Counted from the first letter of the stretch, positions 33,893 to 45,520 are shown. The stretch is DNA of 64,000 nucleotides from Schistosoma haematobium (GCF_000699445.3 NC_067197.1:5834152-5898151), one strand, 5' to 3'. Program-made: numbers and translations. Notes: a model not told the origin generated them from the sequence alone.

Positions 33893-33968
33893 TGAGTTCA
33901 TGAGTCAATTTAAGCTAGACCATCATAGAAAACCAGAAAGCACTGAACGGCTGTTTCGTCCTATTATA
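33893..33968 (-). mobile_element. SINE family B, tail and half ribozyme
   Basis: Minus-strand tail and the second half of the ribozyme (complement of CTGTTTCGTCC), truncated at GGACGAAAC. Confidence 0.6.
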
Positions 33969-34100
33969 CCTTTATCTAATTAATGAAGCAGATCACGTTT
34001 TTTAATGTATATAAACAATTGTGATCAGGTTCATTCTAGGTCAAAATTAAAACATGTTCTGTCTGTTTATTTGATGAATATGAATGAATATGTAAAATAT

Positions 34101-34221
34101 CATTTCAATGGTTGAGATCACGAGTTAATTGAAGCTAAACCATCATGGAAAATCTTGAAGCGTTGGACGGCCGTTTCGTCCTAATGAAATTACTAAACTA
34201 TATCTACAAAACCCTATCTGA
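34101..34221. mobile_element. SINE family B, small foldback copy with TSD
   Basis: The minus-strand tail with CGGCCGTTTCGTCC runs straight into a plus-strand tail (AATGAAATTACTAAAC to CCCTATCTGAT). The repeat TAAAATAT at 34093-34100 and 34222-34229 flanks it. This is the most compact inverted form: tail, half ribozyme, tail. Confidence 0.7.
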
Positions 34222-34744
34222 TAAAATATGATTATTTGCAGGTAGAAAAAAGAGTAATTTAATTTATGTATTTGTTTGTTTGATGTCTTTTATTAGGTTG
34301 AATATAGATTATTCAGAGTTTTCTAAATTTAATTGGATATTTAGATTTTCCTTTCTTTATTAAATGCAGTAGGATTCAGAAATAATCGAAGATCAGTACG
34401 AGATCACAAAATTATTGTCTATGGTTGAAATTCCTTCCGTAATTAGAACTACTGGGTTAGTGTTAATTGCTTCAATTCCAATTTCAATAAATTCGCGGTA
34501 TAACGTGATGATCATCAATGTACACCGTCAAAAAGATATCACTACCTGTTCATTGCTTCCTGGTTTTCATTGATACTCAAGGTAGGATTAATTTATCATG
34601 AATACAGTCAAATTATCTCGTTCATTCTAATCGTTCTAAATAAATTTGATATAAATGAAACATTTAATCGTGTATTTTCATCCTATATTCCATTATAATT
34701 ACTGTTATATGGTGACAACTTTGTTCAGTATAGCTAATCATTAT

Positions 34745-35121
34745 AGGCAAAGATGGATGGCGCCTATCAATGAAATCTAGGATACGTGTTTTATCCTGTT
34801 TTAGACTCGGTAGCCGGATGTACTTACATCCCAGAGTTGATGTTTACTTCGACACCTGAACCCAATACCATTTGTCGTAAACGTCATCACACTATCCACT
34901 CTACTATTGAATCCAGACAGCCACTAGCTTTTGCAATAAGGTGAGAAATCTCAAACAAGATAAAACGCTCATTCTACACTTCACTACTAACTGCCATCCA
35001 TCTTTATCTTTAATGCTTATAAACTCAAGATAATATCGAATCAATTGAGGCACAATATACACATATACCAATGAGAGATTGATCAATTACCATCTTGAAC
35101 ATCAATAGGAAGATTTAAACA
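34745..35121. mobile_element. Family A SINE, inverted pair, decayed
   Basis: A minus arm with ribozyme relic, B-box region and CCAGACAGCCAC is joined near 34940 to a plus-strand second half (AAACAAGATAAAACGC) and spacer. Neither ribozyme is intact. Confidence 0.65.
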
Positions 35122-35197
35122 ACCGATAGCCATTCACTATTTTAGTGAAGAAACTTCTTTACTTTCATCGGCTTTCTAAAGATTTTACAATTTTCAA

Positions 35198-35610
35198 GCA
35201 AATATGGATAGTGTCTAGCAGTAGAATCCAGTTTGACGCGCGTTTCATCCTATTCGGGACTCGCCAACTGAATATACCTGCATCTTAGAGTTAATGTTCA
35301 CTCTGGAGCTCGAACTTAGTACCGTTCACTCCAAACGCCATCGTATTCTCCACTTAGCTACTAAGTCCTGATAGCCACTTGCTTGTGCAGTGGAGTGAAG
35401 TTTAAATTTACTTGGTGTTGTTTTGCTTATATCTTCCCATTGTTAGTAAGGACTGTAATTGATCAGTCTCATGTTGGCATATGTGCACTCTGTGCGGATT
35501 ATCTCGATATAACTTTAAATCATAATGAGCACAGGATGCATATATGCCAACATGAGACTGATCAGTTGCAGTCCTAAATAACAATAGGAAGATACAAATA
35601 AAATAACAAT
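35198..35610. mobile_element. Family A SINE, inverted pair
   Basis: From left: a minus-strand ribozyme and promoter (GGAGCTCGAACTTAG), a further minus-strand spacer (TTGCTTATATCTTCCC to CATAATGAG), then a plus-strand spacer (GCACAGGATGCATATATGCC to AGATACAAAT). The first ribozyme strand is GTTGGCGAGTCCC on the minus strand, so its core is changed. Confidence 0.68.
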
Positions 35611-36094
35611 TCTATATTCATATTGGGATAATTAATGTGAATATACAATTTTTATTAATGGTTATAATGAATTATTAATAAGCGAAATGAATCTGGAAAA
35701 CTGAATCAAGATCAAAGTTACAACCACAAAAACAAAATGAAAGATTTTAATGTGATTTTGCAATTAGATAAGAAATAATAATGATCATTATTATAAACTA
35801 GAAATATATAGAAAATTGCCTAAAAGTGATCATAATTATTAAACAATCAGGTTTATAATAATAGATAGAACTATTAAGTGAATAGTATTGGACAATATAA
35901 TAGTATATTGAAGAAAAAAAATAAATATCCCATAGATAATATACATGATTTGCGAATTAAGAAGAGAGATAATGCATAGTAAATAAGAATCATAAAATAG
36001 TTTATAATGATAATATCGATATATAGAGGAAGCTGGAATGATAAAAATGGAAATGCCTACTGGTACAATTCTGGTCCACCATGGTGCTTGGTAC

Positions 36095-36305
36095 CTTTGT
36101 GTTTTCGCCACAGCAATGAGCTGTACTATTCAAACTGTAGTATTGAAGCCTATATGGTGTCTGATTCTCCTGTGAAACGGGATTGGGCTGTACTATTTGA
36201 GCTATAAATTTTAAACCTGGGTAGTGTCTGGCTCTCCTGTTGAACGGGATTGAGTTGTACTGTTTGGATGGTCACGTGAAAATTTGAATGGTGTCTGGTT
36301 CTCCT
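36095..36305. repeat. 67-bp tandem repeat, about three units
   Basis: GTGTCTG(A/G)(T/C)TCTCCTG recurs at 36156, 36223 and 36290, and CTGTACTATT-like words recur at 36121, 36188 and 36255, all exactly 67 bp apart. Units are diverged. No other copy is seen in the window. Confidence 0.75.
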
Positions 36306-36442
36306 GAAGACCAATGTAAAATTACCCTGGCCAACAACGGTAATATTATATAACCGTGATACAATTCAGTTGGCAGAAACACATCTACTTATAATATTCG
36401 TAACATTTTATAGAAGTGAAATCATTTTATAACAGACCTTTA

Positions 36443-36968
36443 GTTATTTATTTAAACGCATAGATATTGGTACAAAGAGGCACGAAATACATATGCGCCA
36501 CACAAATCTCATTTGATACGTGTGAGGGCTGTGATACTGTCCGGCTGCCCAGACAGAAACAGGTGATTTTCTTAAGAGGCCACACTCGGAGCTTTTGACC
36601 TAAAGGTCTGATCCACAAGGCAGTGGAGCATCGTAAGAAGATGCAGTCCCATGGTAGTCAGTGACCATTAATTGGTTCATACGCCATTTTTTCTCTCAGG
36701 GTACTGGAGCCAATGTGCACCATTAGTTTGAAATTAGGGTTTTCCAACTCCCCCAAATAGACTCTCCGTGTTTTCTAACCTAGTTAAAGCGCCGAACATT
36801 CGTTTTTCGTCCTCTCAATTTTGTAAACAACACCCTCGCCACGAGAAGGCAGTGAGTAGGACTTCCCTGGCAGAGGCTATATACGCGTGGCCATGTGAGA
36901 GAGTATTTCAAGAGGGTGAGCGCACTCTCTCCACTCTCGGCCGTATCAGGGCATCTGGGGGCTTATGA
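36443..36968 (-). mobile_element. Element E, LINE-like 3' region
   Basis: The longest copy of element E, with its A-rich tandem 3' end at left (TTATTTATTTAAACGC on the plus strand) and extending 5' beyond the 8.6-kb copy through the GAGAGGACGAAAAACG and CATGGCCACGCG regions. A small plus-strand frame (36768-36968) is antisense to the element and not a gene. Confidence 0.6.
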
Positions 36969-37517
36969 CAGACCTATTTTCTATATGAATTAATTTAACG
37001 GCCTATTTTTTTAGAATCTGAAATAGCTTGTTCACTACATCGATGGTTATCTCTCTCCTGACATAATGCTTAATAAACACTTACAGCAGTAAATATATCC
37101 CATTACATTAGGAGAAATCATGTTGAATATTTGGTTATCGTTATTAATGAGCATATTTACAATACTTCTGTTCTTGTATATGCTTCACTCTAAAAATATC
37201 CTTTGTTAATTTTATAAGGTTGAATAACATCTAAATTAATAGGTTATAAAACAACTTAAGACATATGTAACAATACACATATCACTGTAATGTTTGATGT
37301 GTTCTGTTGTGAAGTTCTGTGTTTTCGTTTATTTCACTAGCCTACTATACTCTATAAAATAGATGATTTAATAATTTTGCGTTGTTCTTCACCAAACTAT
37401 ATCATCAAATGTTTTCTTATGCTTCAGGAAATGTTCCTCGACGAATGACTAATGTACCTTGTTCTACATAGGGATTTTTAAACAAACAAATATACACGGA
37501 AGTATTTTTTGATTAGT
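36969..37517. other. AT-rich sequence, no gene seen
   Basis: No supported feature. Confidence 0.4.
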
Positions 37518-37945
37518 TTTTGTCGTCCGAGCAGGATGGTTTGGCCGTAGAGCTTTCACTTTTCTTCTGAACAATATCATCAGCACAAGCTTCCGGTAGA
37601 AGTGAAGCGTTCGGATTTCTTCACATGTGGCTCACAGCTTGTCCTGCACATCTCGATGTTGATTGCTTCTTGTTGACCTTAAACCTGTTAATGTTTGCTT
37701 ATTTGTTTTGGTTATATCTCCCCTTGGTTTGATTTTTGTTCCACTCCGCTCAGCTATTCTCCATGCCACTGTACAGGACAAGCTGTGAACTACATGTGAA
37801 TAAATTTGAACACTTCACTTCTACCTGAAGTTTGTGTCAATGATGTCGTTTAAAAGAACGATGAAAGCTTCACCACCAAACCATTCAGTTCAAAGAACAA
37901 AAGTCCATTAAAATCATCCACTTGAGCTACAAATCTTCTCCATGG
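37518..37945. mobile_element. Foldback family G, long copy with TIR-like arms
   Basis: Two imperfect inverted arms of about 130 bp (left from about 37540 with GGATGGTTTGGCCGTAGAGC to ACAGCTTGTCCTGCACA; right from about 37768 with TACAGGACAAGCTGTG to AAACCATTCAG) flank about 110 bp of unrelated centre. The outer right end GAGCTACAAATCTTCTCC is shared by other family G copies. It could be a non-autonomous DNA element or a foldback SINE. Confidence 0.6.
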
Positions 37946-38557
37946 AAGTAGTAATACGATATAGTTTATCCCCTAAGCAGATAAATAATATTGTATCCAT
38001 AATACAGAATACTTACAGTTTCTAAAATCATCTTACCAAACCAAAGCAAAACATTATTTTTCTCTCTCTGAAATATTTGTTTTATTTGATAGTGTATATA
38101 TGTAACAAGCAGATGTTAATGATCAGACAAAAGGTGTTGAAATGGGCCAAAATATGATTAGAACATATGTTTTTAATTCTGTTTACATCTAATAGAAACA
38201 TATACAACCGTAAATGTAAACATGTTTCTATGTGGTTTACCAATTAGATGTATTTCAGTTAGATATTCCATTTAAAAAAAAAAATAAATATGATATTTTC
38301 CACAAATGGCGGGGGGGGAGATACAACCTTTATAATGATTGAGTATTATTTATTTGTATTTTAACGTGTGAAAATAGGTTGCTTTTTTATGTCCTACAAA
38401 GGTGTTATGGAAAGAAACATTTTCTGAATAAACATAGAATATAAGTCATCTTCTAATGGTAATTATTAATTATAATTTAAATAATCATAGATTACTTAGA
38501 GAGTTGATTTTCATTTATCTGGTAAAAACTTTTAAGGAAATTATATATGAAGGAAGA
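37946..38557. other. AT-rich sequence with a G-run
   Basis: A GGCGGGGGGGGAG run lies near 38309-38321. No gene. Confidence 0.4.
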
Positions 38558-38828
38558 TTACTTACTTACTTACTTACGCCTGTTACTCCTCGTGAAGGAA
38601 CATAGGCTGCTCACCAGCATTTGCCATCTAACCCTGTCCTGGGCAATCCTTTCTAGCTCCTTCCAGTTGTAATTCATCCTTTCCATATCTGCTTTTATTT
38701 CCCTACGTAATGTGTTCTTTGGCCTTCCTCTTTTCCGCCTTCCTTCAGGATTCCAAGTTAGGGCTTGTCTCATGATGCAGTTTGACGATTTGCGTAGTGT
38801 ATGTTCTATCCATTTCCATCGTCTTGCT
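38558..38828 (-). mobile_element. RTE-like LINE, extreme C-terminus
   Basis: The minus-strand frame 38570-38836 reads [14 protein letters not shown], then [20 protein letters not shown], then [16 protein letters not shown], the usual end of this family. The TTACTTACTTACTTAC tail is at left. It abuts element D directly at about 38829. Confidence 0.82.
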
Positions 38829-39033
38829 TTCACCATGAAACGTCATAATTCTATTAAATCAAGACCTTCTAACTCCCAGGGCAGAGTTTAAATGGTTTGA
38901 ATTATTTTTTCTGGTAAGCCTTTTTTAACGAGTTAGTTTTCTACGGGATGGGGACGTTAACCCCATGCCCAACCCTCCTCCTTTACCCGGGCTTGGGACC
39001 GGCAGTAACTCTGGAAGAGCTACAGGCGGAGTT
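38829..39033 (+). mobile_element. Element D, 3' region
   Basis: It includes CGTCATAATTCTATTAAATC, CTCCCAGGGCAGAGTTTAAA and the shared CAGGCGGAGTT end. The first 60 bp also match 57.70-57.76 kb, so this is one of the longer copies. Confidence 0.55.
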
Positions 39034-39083
39034 ATGAAGAAAGATATATTATTATTATTTACTGAATAACACTTTCAATATTA

Positions 39084-39655
39084 CTTAATTACTTACTTAC
39101 GCCTATTACTCCCAATGGAGCAGATGCCACCGAACAACATTCTCCAACTCACTCTGTCCCCAGCCTTCCTTTACAGTTCTATCCAATTGTTGTTCATTTT
39201 TCTCATGTCTGTCTCCATTTCTCGACACAATGTGTTCTTTGGTCTTCCTCTTTTCCTTTGGCTCGCCTTATGACGTAGTTGAGTGCTTTCCTCAATGTGT
39301 TTTATCCACTTCAATCGCTTCTTCCTGATTTCATCCTCCGTTAGAATCTGCCATGTTCTCTCCCATAGTAGGTTCTTGCTGATAGTGTCTGGCCAACGGA
39401 TTCGAAGAATTTTGCGTAGACAACTATTAATAAACACTTGTGTCTTCTGGATGATGACTTAAGTGGTTGTCCACGTTTCGGCCCCATACAGTAGAACTGT
39501 CTTGATATTTGTATTGAAAATTGTGACTTTGATGTTGGTTGTCAGTTGTTTTGATTTCCAGATATTCTTCAATTGTAGATATGTTAGTATTGCTTTGCCG
39601 ATCCGCGCCCTCACATCTGCATCAAATCCATCGTGTTCATCAATGATGCTGCCCA
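39084..39655 (-). mobile_element. RTE-like LINE, C-terminal fragment (duplicated)
   Basis: Frames 39171-39437 ([25 protein letters not shown]) and 39459-39665 (GSIIDEHDGFDADV) are separated by a TAA after AETWTTT. A deletion removes the LTWNP segment. Both defects are shared with 45521-46035, which is identical over most of 515 bp. It lacks the RT core. Confidence 0.82.
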
Positions 39656-39949
39656 ACACTTCCAATATATGTTTATATTACTGATGGAGTTAAAATGATG
39701 TATTTTATTATAAGTTTGTATAGACTTAGATCCATTAATAGAAGACAAAAGCTTGATATTGAAAAGGATAAGTGAATTCATTATATTAAATCATGAGACT
39801 TCTTCTTATTTCAGCACTGTCAGTAAATTATCCTTCACGAAAAAATATAGTTAGCTATATATATGCATAAACCATCCTTAACATTGCCCTATAACTGACT
39901 CCAATTGGATCGTATGATGATTATTTTCGAAATATGCATATCTTCAATC

Positions 39950-39996
39950 CTCGTACATAATCATCGACTTAACTCACGTAAGTGAATACGAGAATG
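39950..39996 (-). mobile_element. LTR-like family F, 3' end scrap
   Basis: CCTCGTACATAATCATCGAC and AATACGAGAATG match the end of the 40.92-41.48 kb copy. Confidence 0.4.
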
Positions 39997-40011
39997 AAAT
40001 TTTCATAGCTG

Positions 40012-40418
40012 ATTCTATTTCTCGACGTAATGTGTTCTTTGGTTTTCCTCTTTTCCACTTCCCTTCAGAATTCCAAGTTAGAGCTTGCCTCGTTTGATGA
40101 TCCTCTCAATGTATGTCCTATCCACTTCCATCGTACTCTCCTAATTTCCTGTTCAGCTGAAATCTGGTTTATTCTCTCCAATAGTAGGTTGTTGCTGATA
40201 GTGTCTAGACAATGGATCCGAAGTATTTTGCGTAAGAAACTGTTAATAAACACTTGTATTTTTCGGATAATGGCTTTCGTAGTTCTTCAAGTTTCAGCTC
40301 CGTACAGTAGGACTGCTTTGATGTTCGTATTGAAGATTGTGACTATGATATTGATTGAAAGTTGTTTTGATTTCCATATGTTCTTCAATTGTAGGAATAC
40401 AGCACTTGCTTTGCTCAC
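40012..40418 (-). mobile_element. RTE-like LINE fragment
   Basis: Minus-strand frame 40065-40253 shows [14 protein letters not shown] and [16 protein letters not shown]. The 3' end is missing (it starts inside the CGACGTAATGTG region), so it is truncated at both ends. Confidence 0.78.
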
Positions 40419-40919
40419 ATGATTATTACCTATAAAAAAAGTACAAAAGCCTAATATTCAATGAATAGTATATCTTATTATGTACATAACTAAGAGTTAT
40501 GTAGTAAAGAATAAAAATTGAGTGGTAGTTTTATGGTTAATAGATAGTAATTCATAAAAACTGAAAGATATTGGGACATTTATTTATAGAAAGGAAAACT
40601 TCAACTTTAAAAGAAAAAACGAAGTATGTAAAACACCCTTAACCATATTGTTAGTTATATACATAATGGGGGAATATGCAAATTGATTCCTTTGAAAAAA
40701 TCCGTACAAAATCTTACATCCTAATCTTTCTTACTTATTCTTACTTTTAGAAAGAATCCATGGGAATGAAACTAAACATACAATGAATGTCTTTAGAAAA
40801 TATGAAAAGTATAAATTGAATACTTTGTTTGCATGTCTTTCATCAATTGTCTCTTTTTAAGTGGCCTGAGATCTGACTCCTATGAAATTGTATGAATGAT
40901 TGTTATTGATATATACATA
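40419..40919. other. AT-rich sequence, no gene seen
   Basis: No supported feature. Confidence 0.4.
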
Positions 40920-41484
40920 TGTCGCCTATCCTCGTATATAATCATCGACCTAAATCGCTTTAGTCAATAACGGACTTTGATAAGTCAAATAACGAGAATG
41001 GACTTTTGAATACATATATTTTGTATATGGAGCGAATAGAATAAAGCGAAATGAAACGACGCTCACTGAAGATGGCGAGTAAACCAACTCCGTTTAACCA
41101 AGCGTTAATCAATATTTATAGTTACACAAAAATAAGTTATAAACATTTGATGAATGGGATAAGAAGTGTACACACATATACATTCATATGAAAACAGTCA
41201 AGGTTGATAAGCGAATAATTAACAAGGTCAAAAGGTAACTCAAGTGGAATGAATATGTTGGCCCGTCCGAAAGCTAGAATAAGGTATATGAGCTTAACAT
41301 AATAACAGACACTACACTCTTATAAACTTCATCGTTCATTTATTTCTATCGTTATTACAATTACTTTCTGTTTACATTCCTGTTCTCTCCAAATTGATCT
41401 TCTTAAACTTCTGCTGCTAAGCATTCCATATCTGATTGGTGTTATATACTACTTATATCTGCCGACAAAGTAGTATATACCACA
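40920..41484 (-). mobile_element. LTR-like repeat, family F, longest copy
   Basis: On the minus strand it starts TGTGGTATATACTAC and ends GGCGACA, TG...CA as LTRs do, about 565 bp. An internal TAACTATAAATATTG could be a TATA region. The 5' end holds an imperfect palindrome around TCGGCAGATATAAG. A second copy is at 45.05-45.48 kb, and 5' end relics lie near 6.7, 24.0 and 53.9 kb. I see no clear target duplication and no internal gag-pol, so solo LTR is an inference. Confidence 0.5.
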
Positions 41485-41693
41485 AATATATTGTTTCGTC
41501 CACAAAATGTGAAATATAATTACACTAAAAGAATTTATTTACCATAAAAATGTCCACTTAGTTAAGTGACAATAAATAAACATTTCGATAATGGAGATCT
41601 TCCAAATGATCTGGTCATTGAAAATATTCAGCAGGATGATAAATTAATGAGAGCTGTTTTTTTGAATCATAGATTTAGTTCACTTGGTGTTGC

Positions 41694-42112
41694 TTCACTT
41701 GTATCTTCCAATTTATATTTAGGACTGCAATTGATCAGTCTTTTGTTGATATATGAGCGTCTCGTGCAGATCGCCTCGATTTAGCCTTAAGTCACAAGCA
41801 TTTTAAGCAAAGATGGATAGTGATTAGCAGTGGAATTCAGTTGGACGCGCGTTTCGTCCTACTTCAGACTCGTCAGCTGGATATACCTACACCCCAGAGT
41901 TGATGTTCACTTCGGGATCCGAACCCAGTACCATTCGCCTCAAACGCCATCGCCCTATTCACTTAGCTGGCGTTTGAAGTGAACGGTGCTAGGTTCGAGT
42001 CCCAGAGTGAGCATCAAGTCTGGGATGCAGGTACATCAGGCTGATGAGTCCGAAATAGGACAGAACGCGTGTTCCGAATTCCACTGGTAACTATTATCCA
42101 TCTTTGCTTATA
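41694..42112. mobile_element. Family A SINE, inverted pair
   Basis: A minus-strand unit (spacer, ribozyme, B box GGATCCGAACCC on the plus strand) meets a plus-strand unit (B box AGGTTCGAGTCCC, ribozyme, CACTGG end) at about 41968. The minus ribozyme keeps CTGACGAG, GGACGAAACGCGCGTC, but stem I is offset by CAA. The plus one has GGACAGAACGCG instead of GGACGAAACGCG. Confidence 0.75.
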
Positions 42113-43221
42113 GACTTGATGTTTTATTGAATATCAGTGATTTTCATATGTGTTTTTTTGTCAACTACTATGTCTTCATTAAATCTTGAACAAAATAAAA
42201 TTTTTCATTTCTTATAATAATGTTAATAGATGGTCAAATGTAGACAAGATGAAAGAGCTTCTTATCAACATCAATAATTAGGAAAATTAGATTTATATGA
42301 TCAGTAAGTGAATCAATGGATTTCAGCCTTATTGATTTTCAATAAGTGTATAAAATAGAAGGTATAGCAATTAAACATTGAAAAAGTGTATTAAATAAAG
42401 ATAAACCAAATTAGATGGCATTTTGATTAAGTTACTAAGGATAGAATTAGAGATAATTGACAGATGTTCCTGTGTTCAAGAGTAGAAGTTCCTAGATAGA
42501 CTAATGTTCATTAGTATTGCTTTAAATTCTAACGTCTTATCGATATTTTATCCCAAATAAAAATTCATAATAGAATTGCTAATGAACCCTACGTAAAAGT
42601 TAATTAATCTAAATAGCTAAGTAAAGGTTTGGTGAAGAAATAATCAGCCAATTTAATGCAAACTGGTCTTAGTGTCAGTATAAACTTATCCTTTTCAATT
42701 ATGTATCGAGTCAGTAATTTTTTGACGAAGCTTGTCAGACTTAAAGTTCTTCAAACGGCTGAAGCAGTAGCCTTCCGGAGCTATGCGTACAAAAGTAATA
42801 TCTTCAGCCGCTTCTCCTCCCTTGACCAACGTCAAGGCCAATTAGCTATTAAATAACCTCATTTGACTATTGTACTCATGACCTTTAATAGTCAAATGTA
42901 ATCATCGCTGTTACCTTTGTTCACAAATCTTTGTATTATTTTCATGACTGTTATTACTATTGGTTAAACATCATTATTAATCTTCCCGATACATGATTCA
43001 TGCAAGTCGCATCCATCCCTTCTTATTAAGTCTTACTAATTTTTCACACAATATGGTCTTCCACTAAACATTTGATTGGATTGTAATTGCACTAATATTT
43101 CTCTCAGCCTATCTGACCCATATTCATTCTGATAAAGGATCTTAAATTTTCACTTAACTAATAAGCTGATTCACGTTAACATTTAATCAACATTAACAAT
43201 TTTATTCCACTTTATATTTGA
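42113..43221. other. AT-rich sequence, unexplained GC-richer patch
   Basis: Positions 42720-42845 are less AT-rich and carry part of a 66-residue frame without any recognised family. No gene is supported. Confidence 0.3.
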
Positions 43222-43672
43222 ATCCATGAGTCATTTGAAGCTAGACCACCATGGAATATCTGGAAGCACTGGATGACAGTTTCGACGTATTGCTGTACTC
43301 CTCAACAGTGCTCATCTACGTTCCCGCCCAGCGAGACTCGAACCCAGGACGTCTCAGTCTTGCGCGTAAACGTTAAATTCCACAAGAACCCTCCTGATAA
43401 TATTCACCATGCGCTCACTAGTGACTGGTTTCAAGAGGTATTTCAAGGAGTTCCAGTGAGAAGTGGTGACCAGTGGAATTCAACCGAGGTCTGCTGTGAG
43501 ATAGTGACTCACTTGAGAAGATGGTGGCCAATGGCTCAATTTCGTGTATCGGTTGAAGTTAGATCTTAGCATCGTTGGATGCCGCTCGGTTCATTGGTCT
43601 GGAGGTTAAGCATTCGTGAGCTTAGGTACAGAGTTCGAGTCTCACAAGGCGGGATCGTGAATACACACTGCT
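43222..43672. mobile_element. SINE family B, inverted pair with long leader
   Basis: A short minus arm (43222-about 43378) is followed, after a stretch with CATGCGCTCACTAGTGACTGG, by a plus arm with the full leader (TTCCAGTGAGAAGTGGTGACC), the tRNA-like head and B box (GAGTTCGAGTCTC), which stops at CACTGCTGA. The left ribozyme is damaged; the right is cut in its core. Confidence 0.68.
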
Positions 43673-43688
43673 GAATTATAATCTGAAT

Positions 43689-44129
43689 TATAACCAGAGG
43701 AGGGTTTCTGTGGATATAGTAGTAATTTATTAGTTGAATTCATGACTTAATTAAATCTAGTACATCATTTAAAACGTGTAAGAACTGGACGACCGTTTCG
43801 TCCTCACATGGGACTCCTCAGCAATGTACATCCACGGTTCCGCCCCTCAAGATTCGAACCCAGGACCAATCAATCTCGCGCGCGAACCATTAACCTCTAG
43901 ACAACCGAGCCGGTTGGCATCCAACGGTGTTAATGTCTGACTTCAACCAACCCACGAAATTGCGCCATCATCCACCACTAGATGCCTACAGCTGAAAAGT
44001 CCCATACTAGGACGAAACAGCCACCAACTGCTTACAAGTTTTCCATAGTGGTCTAGCTTCAATTGACTTATGAATTCAGCTATTAAATTACTAAATTATT
44101 TGTGTATTCCTCTTCTGATATGTTCAAAT
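43689..44129. mobile_element. SINE family B, long inverted pair
   Basis: The left arm is complete on the minus strand, with the tail, an intact-looking ribozyme (43782-43827), a B box and a leader to about 43985. The right arm on the plus strand has CTGAAAAG (G8 lost), GGACGAAACAG and the tail ending CCTCTTCTGAT. This is the clearest long palindromic B element here. Confidence 0.75.
43782..43827 (-). ncRNA. Hammerhead ribozyme (family B), core intact
   Basis: Minus strand: ACATTG, CTGAGGAG, stem II GTCC/GGAC, GAAAC, loop GGTC, GTC, CAGTTC. Stem I has about four pairs including one G-U, so the fold is weaker than at 47.1 kb. Confidence 0.6.
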
Positions 44130-44340
44130 TAAACTATACTTTCTATTACTTTACTAATAAAATTGAATATTTCACCTATTGTTACTACTAATGGGAAGGT
44201 AAAACAAAATAATAACATGAACGTAACAAAGAATGGAATGACGAAAATTGTTTTTGTTTTTTTATTTTCTTTTCTTTTCTACCTTTACAAAAACTATACT
44301 GATAAAAAAGAATACAATGAAAAACTTCATTTGAAAAAAA

Positions 44341-44655
44341 CAAGCTTGTGAATTACAGTAATATCGAGGCATACGCACAGTATTCACATATATTAACAAG
44401 AGACTGATCAATTGCAGTCTTAAACCTCAATGGGAAGATACAAGCCAAACAATACCAAGTGAATTCAAATTCACCCCATTGCACAAGCAAGTGGCTATCA
44501 GGACTCAGTAGCTGAGTGGATAACGCGATGACGTTTGAAGCGAATGGTACTGGATTCGAGTCCCAGAGTGAACATCAACTCGGTGAGATGCAGGTACATC
44601 CAGCTGACGAGTCCCGAATAGGATCCCACTGCTAGCCACTATCCATCATTGCCTA
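44341..44655 (+). mobile_element. Family A SINE with half-deleted ribozyme
   Basis: A full spacer, promoter (TAGCTGAGTGGATAACG, GGATTCGAGTCCC) and ATCCAGCTGACGAGTCCCG, then AATAGGATCCCACTGC. Compared with intact copies, the segment between AGGA and TTCCAC carrying CGAAAC and the cleavage site is lost, with GGA at both breakpoints. Confidence 0.78.
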
Positions 44656-45044
44656 CAAATAGTGAACTATTTGTTAAAAATTGAAATCAAGTTAAGGATT
44701 TATATTTAATGACGTCCATTTTTTAACTAATCCATAGCTATAGATGTATAAGGTTTTTTTCTCTATAGTGAAGTTACAACCATTTACTTTCAATAGGGAA
44801 TATAATAACACATTGTTTTGTTTGTATTTGCTGTTCTTTTTTTTGGTTTTTTGTTTTTGTTGTTGACTGATTATATAAAAGTTATTGTAATGTAAAATAT
44901 TGTAAATCAATAGTTACATTCTTTTGTTTTTATGCTCATGTATGATATTTCATTTTTGTATTTTCTTTATTGTTACTAAGTCTGACAATACTATTATGAA
45001 TTTTAAAAACAAAATAATACCTACTATTTATTTAGTGTTATATT

Positions 45045-45476
45045 TTTATAGTGTCGGTTACTATGTTAAGCATATATAACTTATTCTAGCTTATGGACAG
45101 GTTAATCTATCTATTGTTCTTGAGCCATATATGAATCTTGTTAACTATTCACTTATCAATCATGACTGGTTTTATATGAGCCCGTAGGTGTGAGTACATT
45201 TCTTATCCTATTCATCAAATATTTGTAACTTATTTTTGTGTGATTTTAAATATTGATCAAAAGCTTGAATAAATCGAGTTGGATTACAAGCCTTTTCCAG
45301 TAAGCGTCATTTCACCTCTCTCTCTCTCTCTCCTATTCGCTCAGTTTCCCTGATAGTCTGTTCAGATCAAAGAATGTATGAAAAATACTCATTTAAAATT
45401 CATTCTGATATTTGATATATTTAATTCCGTTATTCACTAATCTAATTTAAGTCGATAATTATATATGAGGATAGCC
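45045..45476 (+). mobile_element. LTR-like repeat, family F, 5'-truncated
   Basis: Aligns with the complement of 40.92-41.3 kb: CTATGTTAAGCATATA, CTTATTCTAGCTTATGGAC, CATCAAATATTTGTAAC and the end ATATATGAGGATAG. It has a (TC)n run at about 45317-45331. The TGTGGT 5' end is missing. Confidence 0.5.
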
Positions 45477-45520
45477 AGGATGTATATTTTGGAAACAATG
45501 ATTCAGATATTCACATACTG

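Noticed and set aside
35839..36111. 90-residue hydrophobic minus-strand frame
   Set aside because: It starts at GTG after a stop, lies partly on the 67-bp repeat flank, and is AT-driven Ile/Leu/Tyr-rich. I know no matching family.
40915..41490. Target-site duplication of the LTR-like copy
   Set aside because: The bases next to the proposed ends (ACATA and AATAT) do not match, so the ends or the LTR reading may be wrong.
42656..42856. 66-residue frame in a GC-richer patch
   Set aside because: No domain, no splice context, and no second copy to judge it by.
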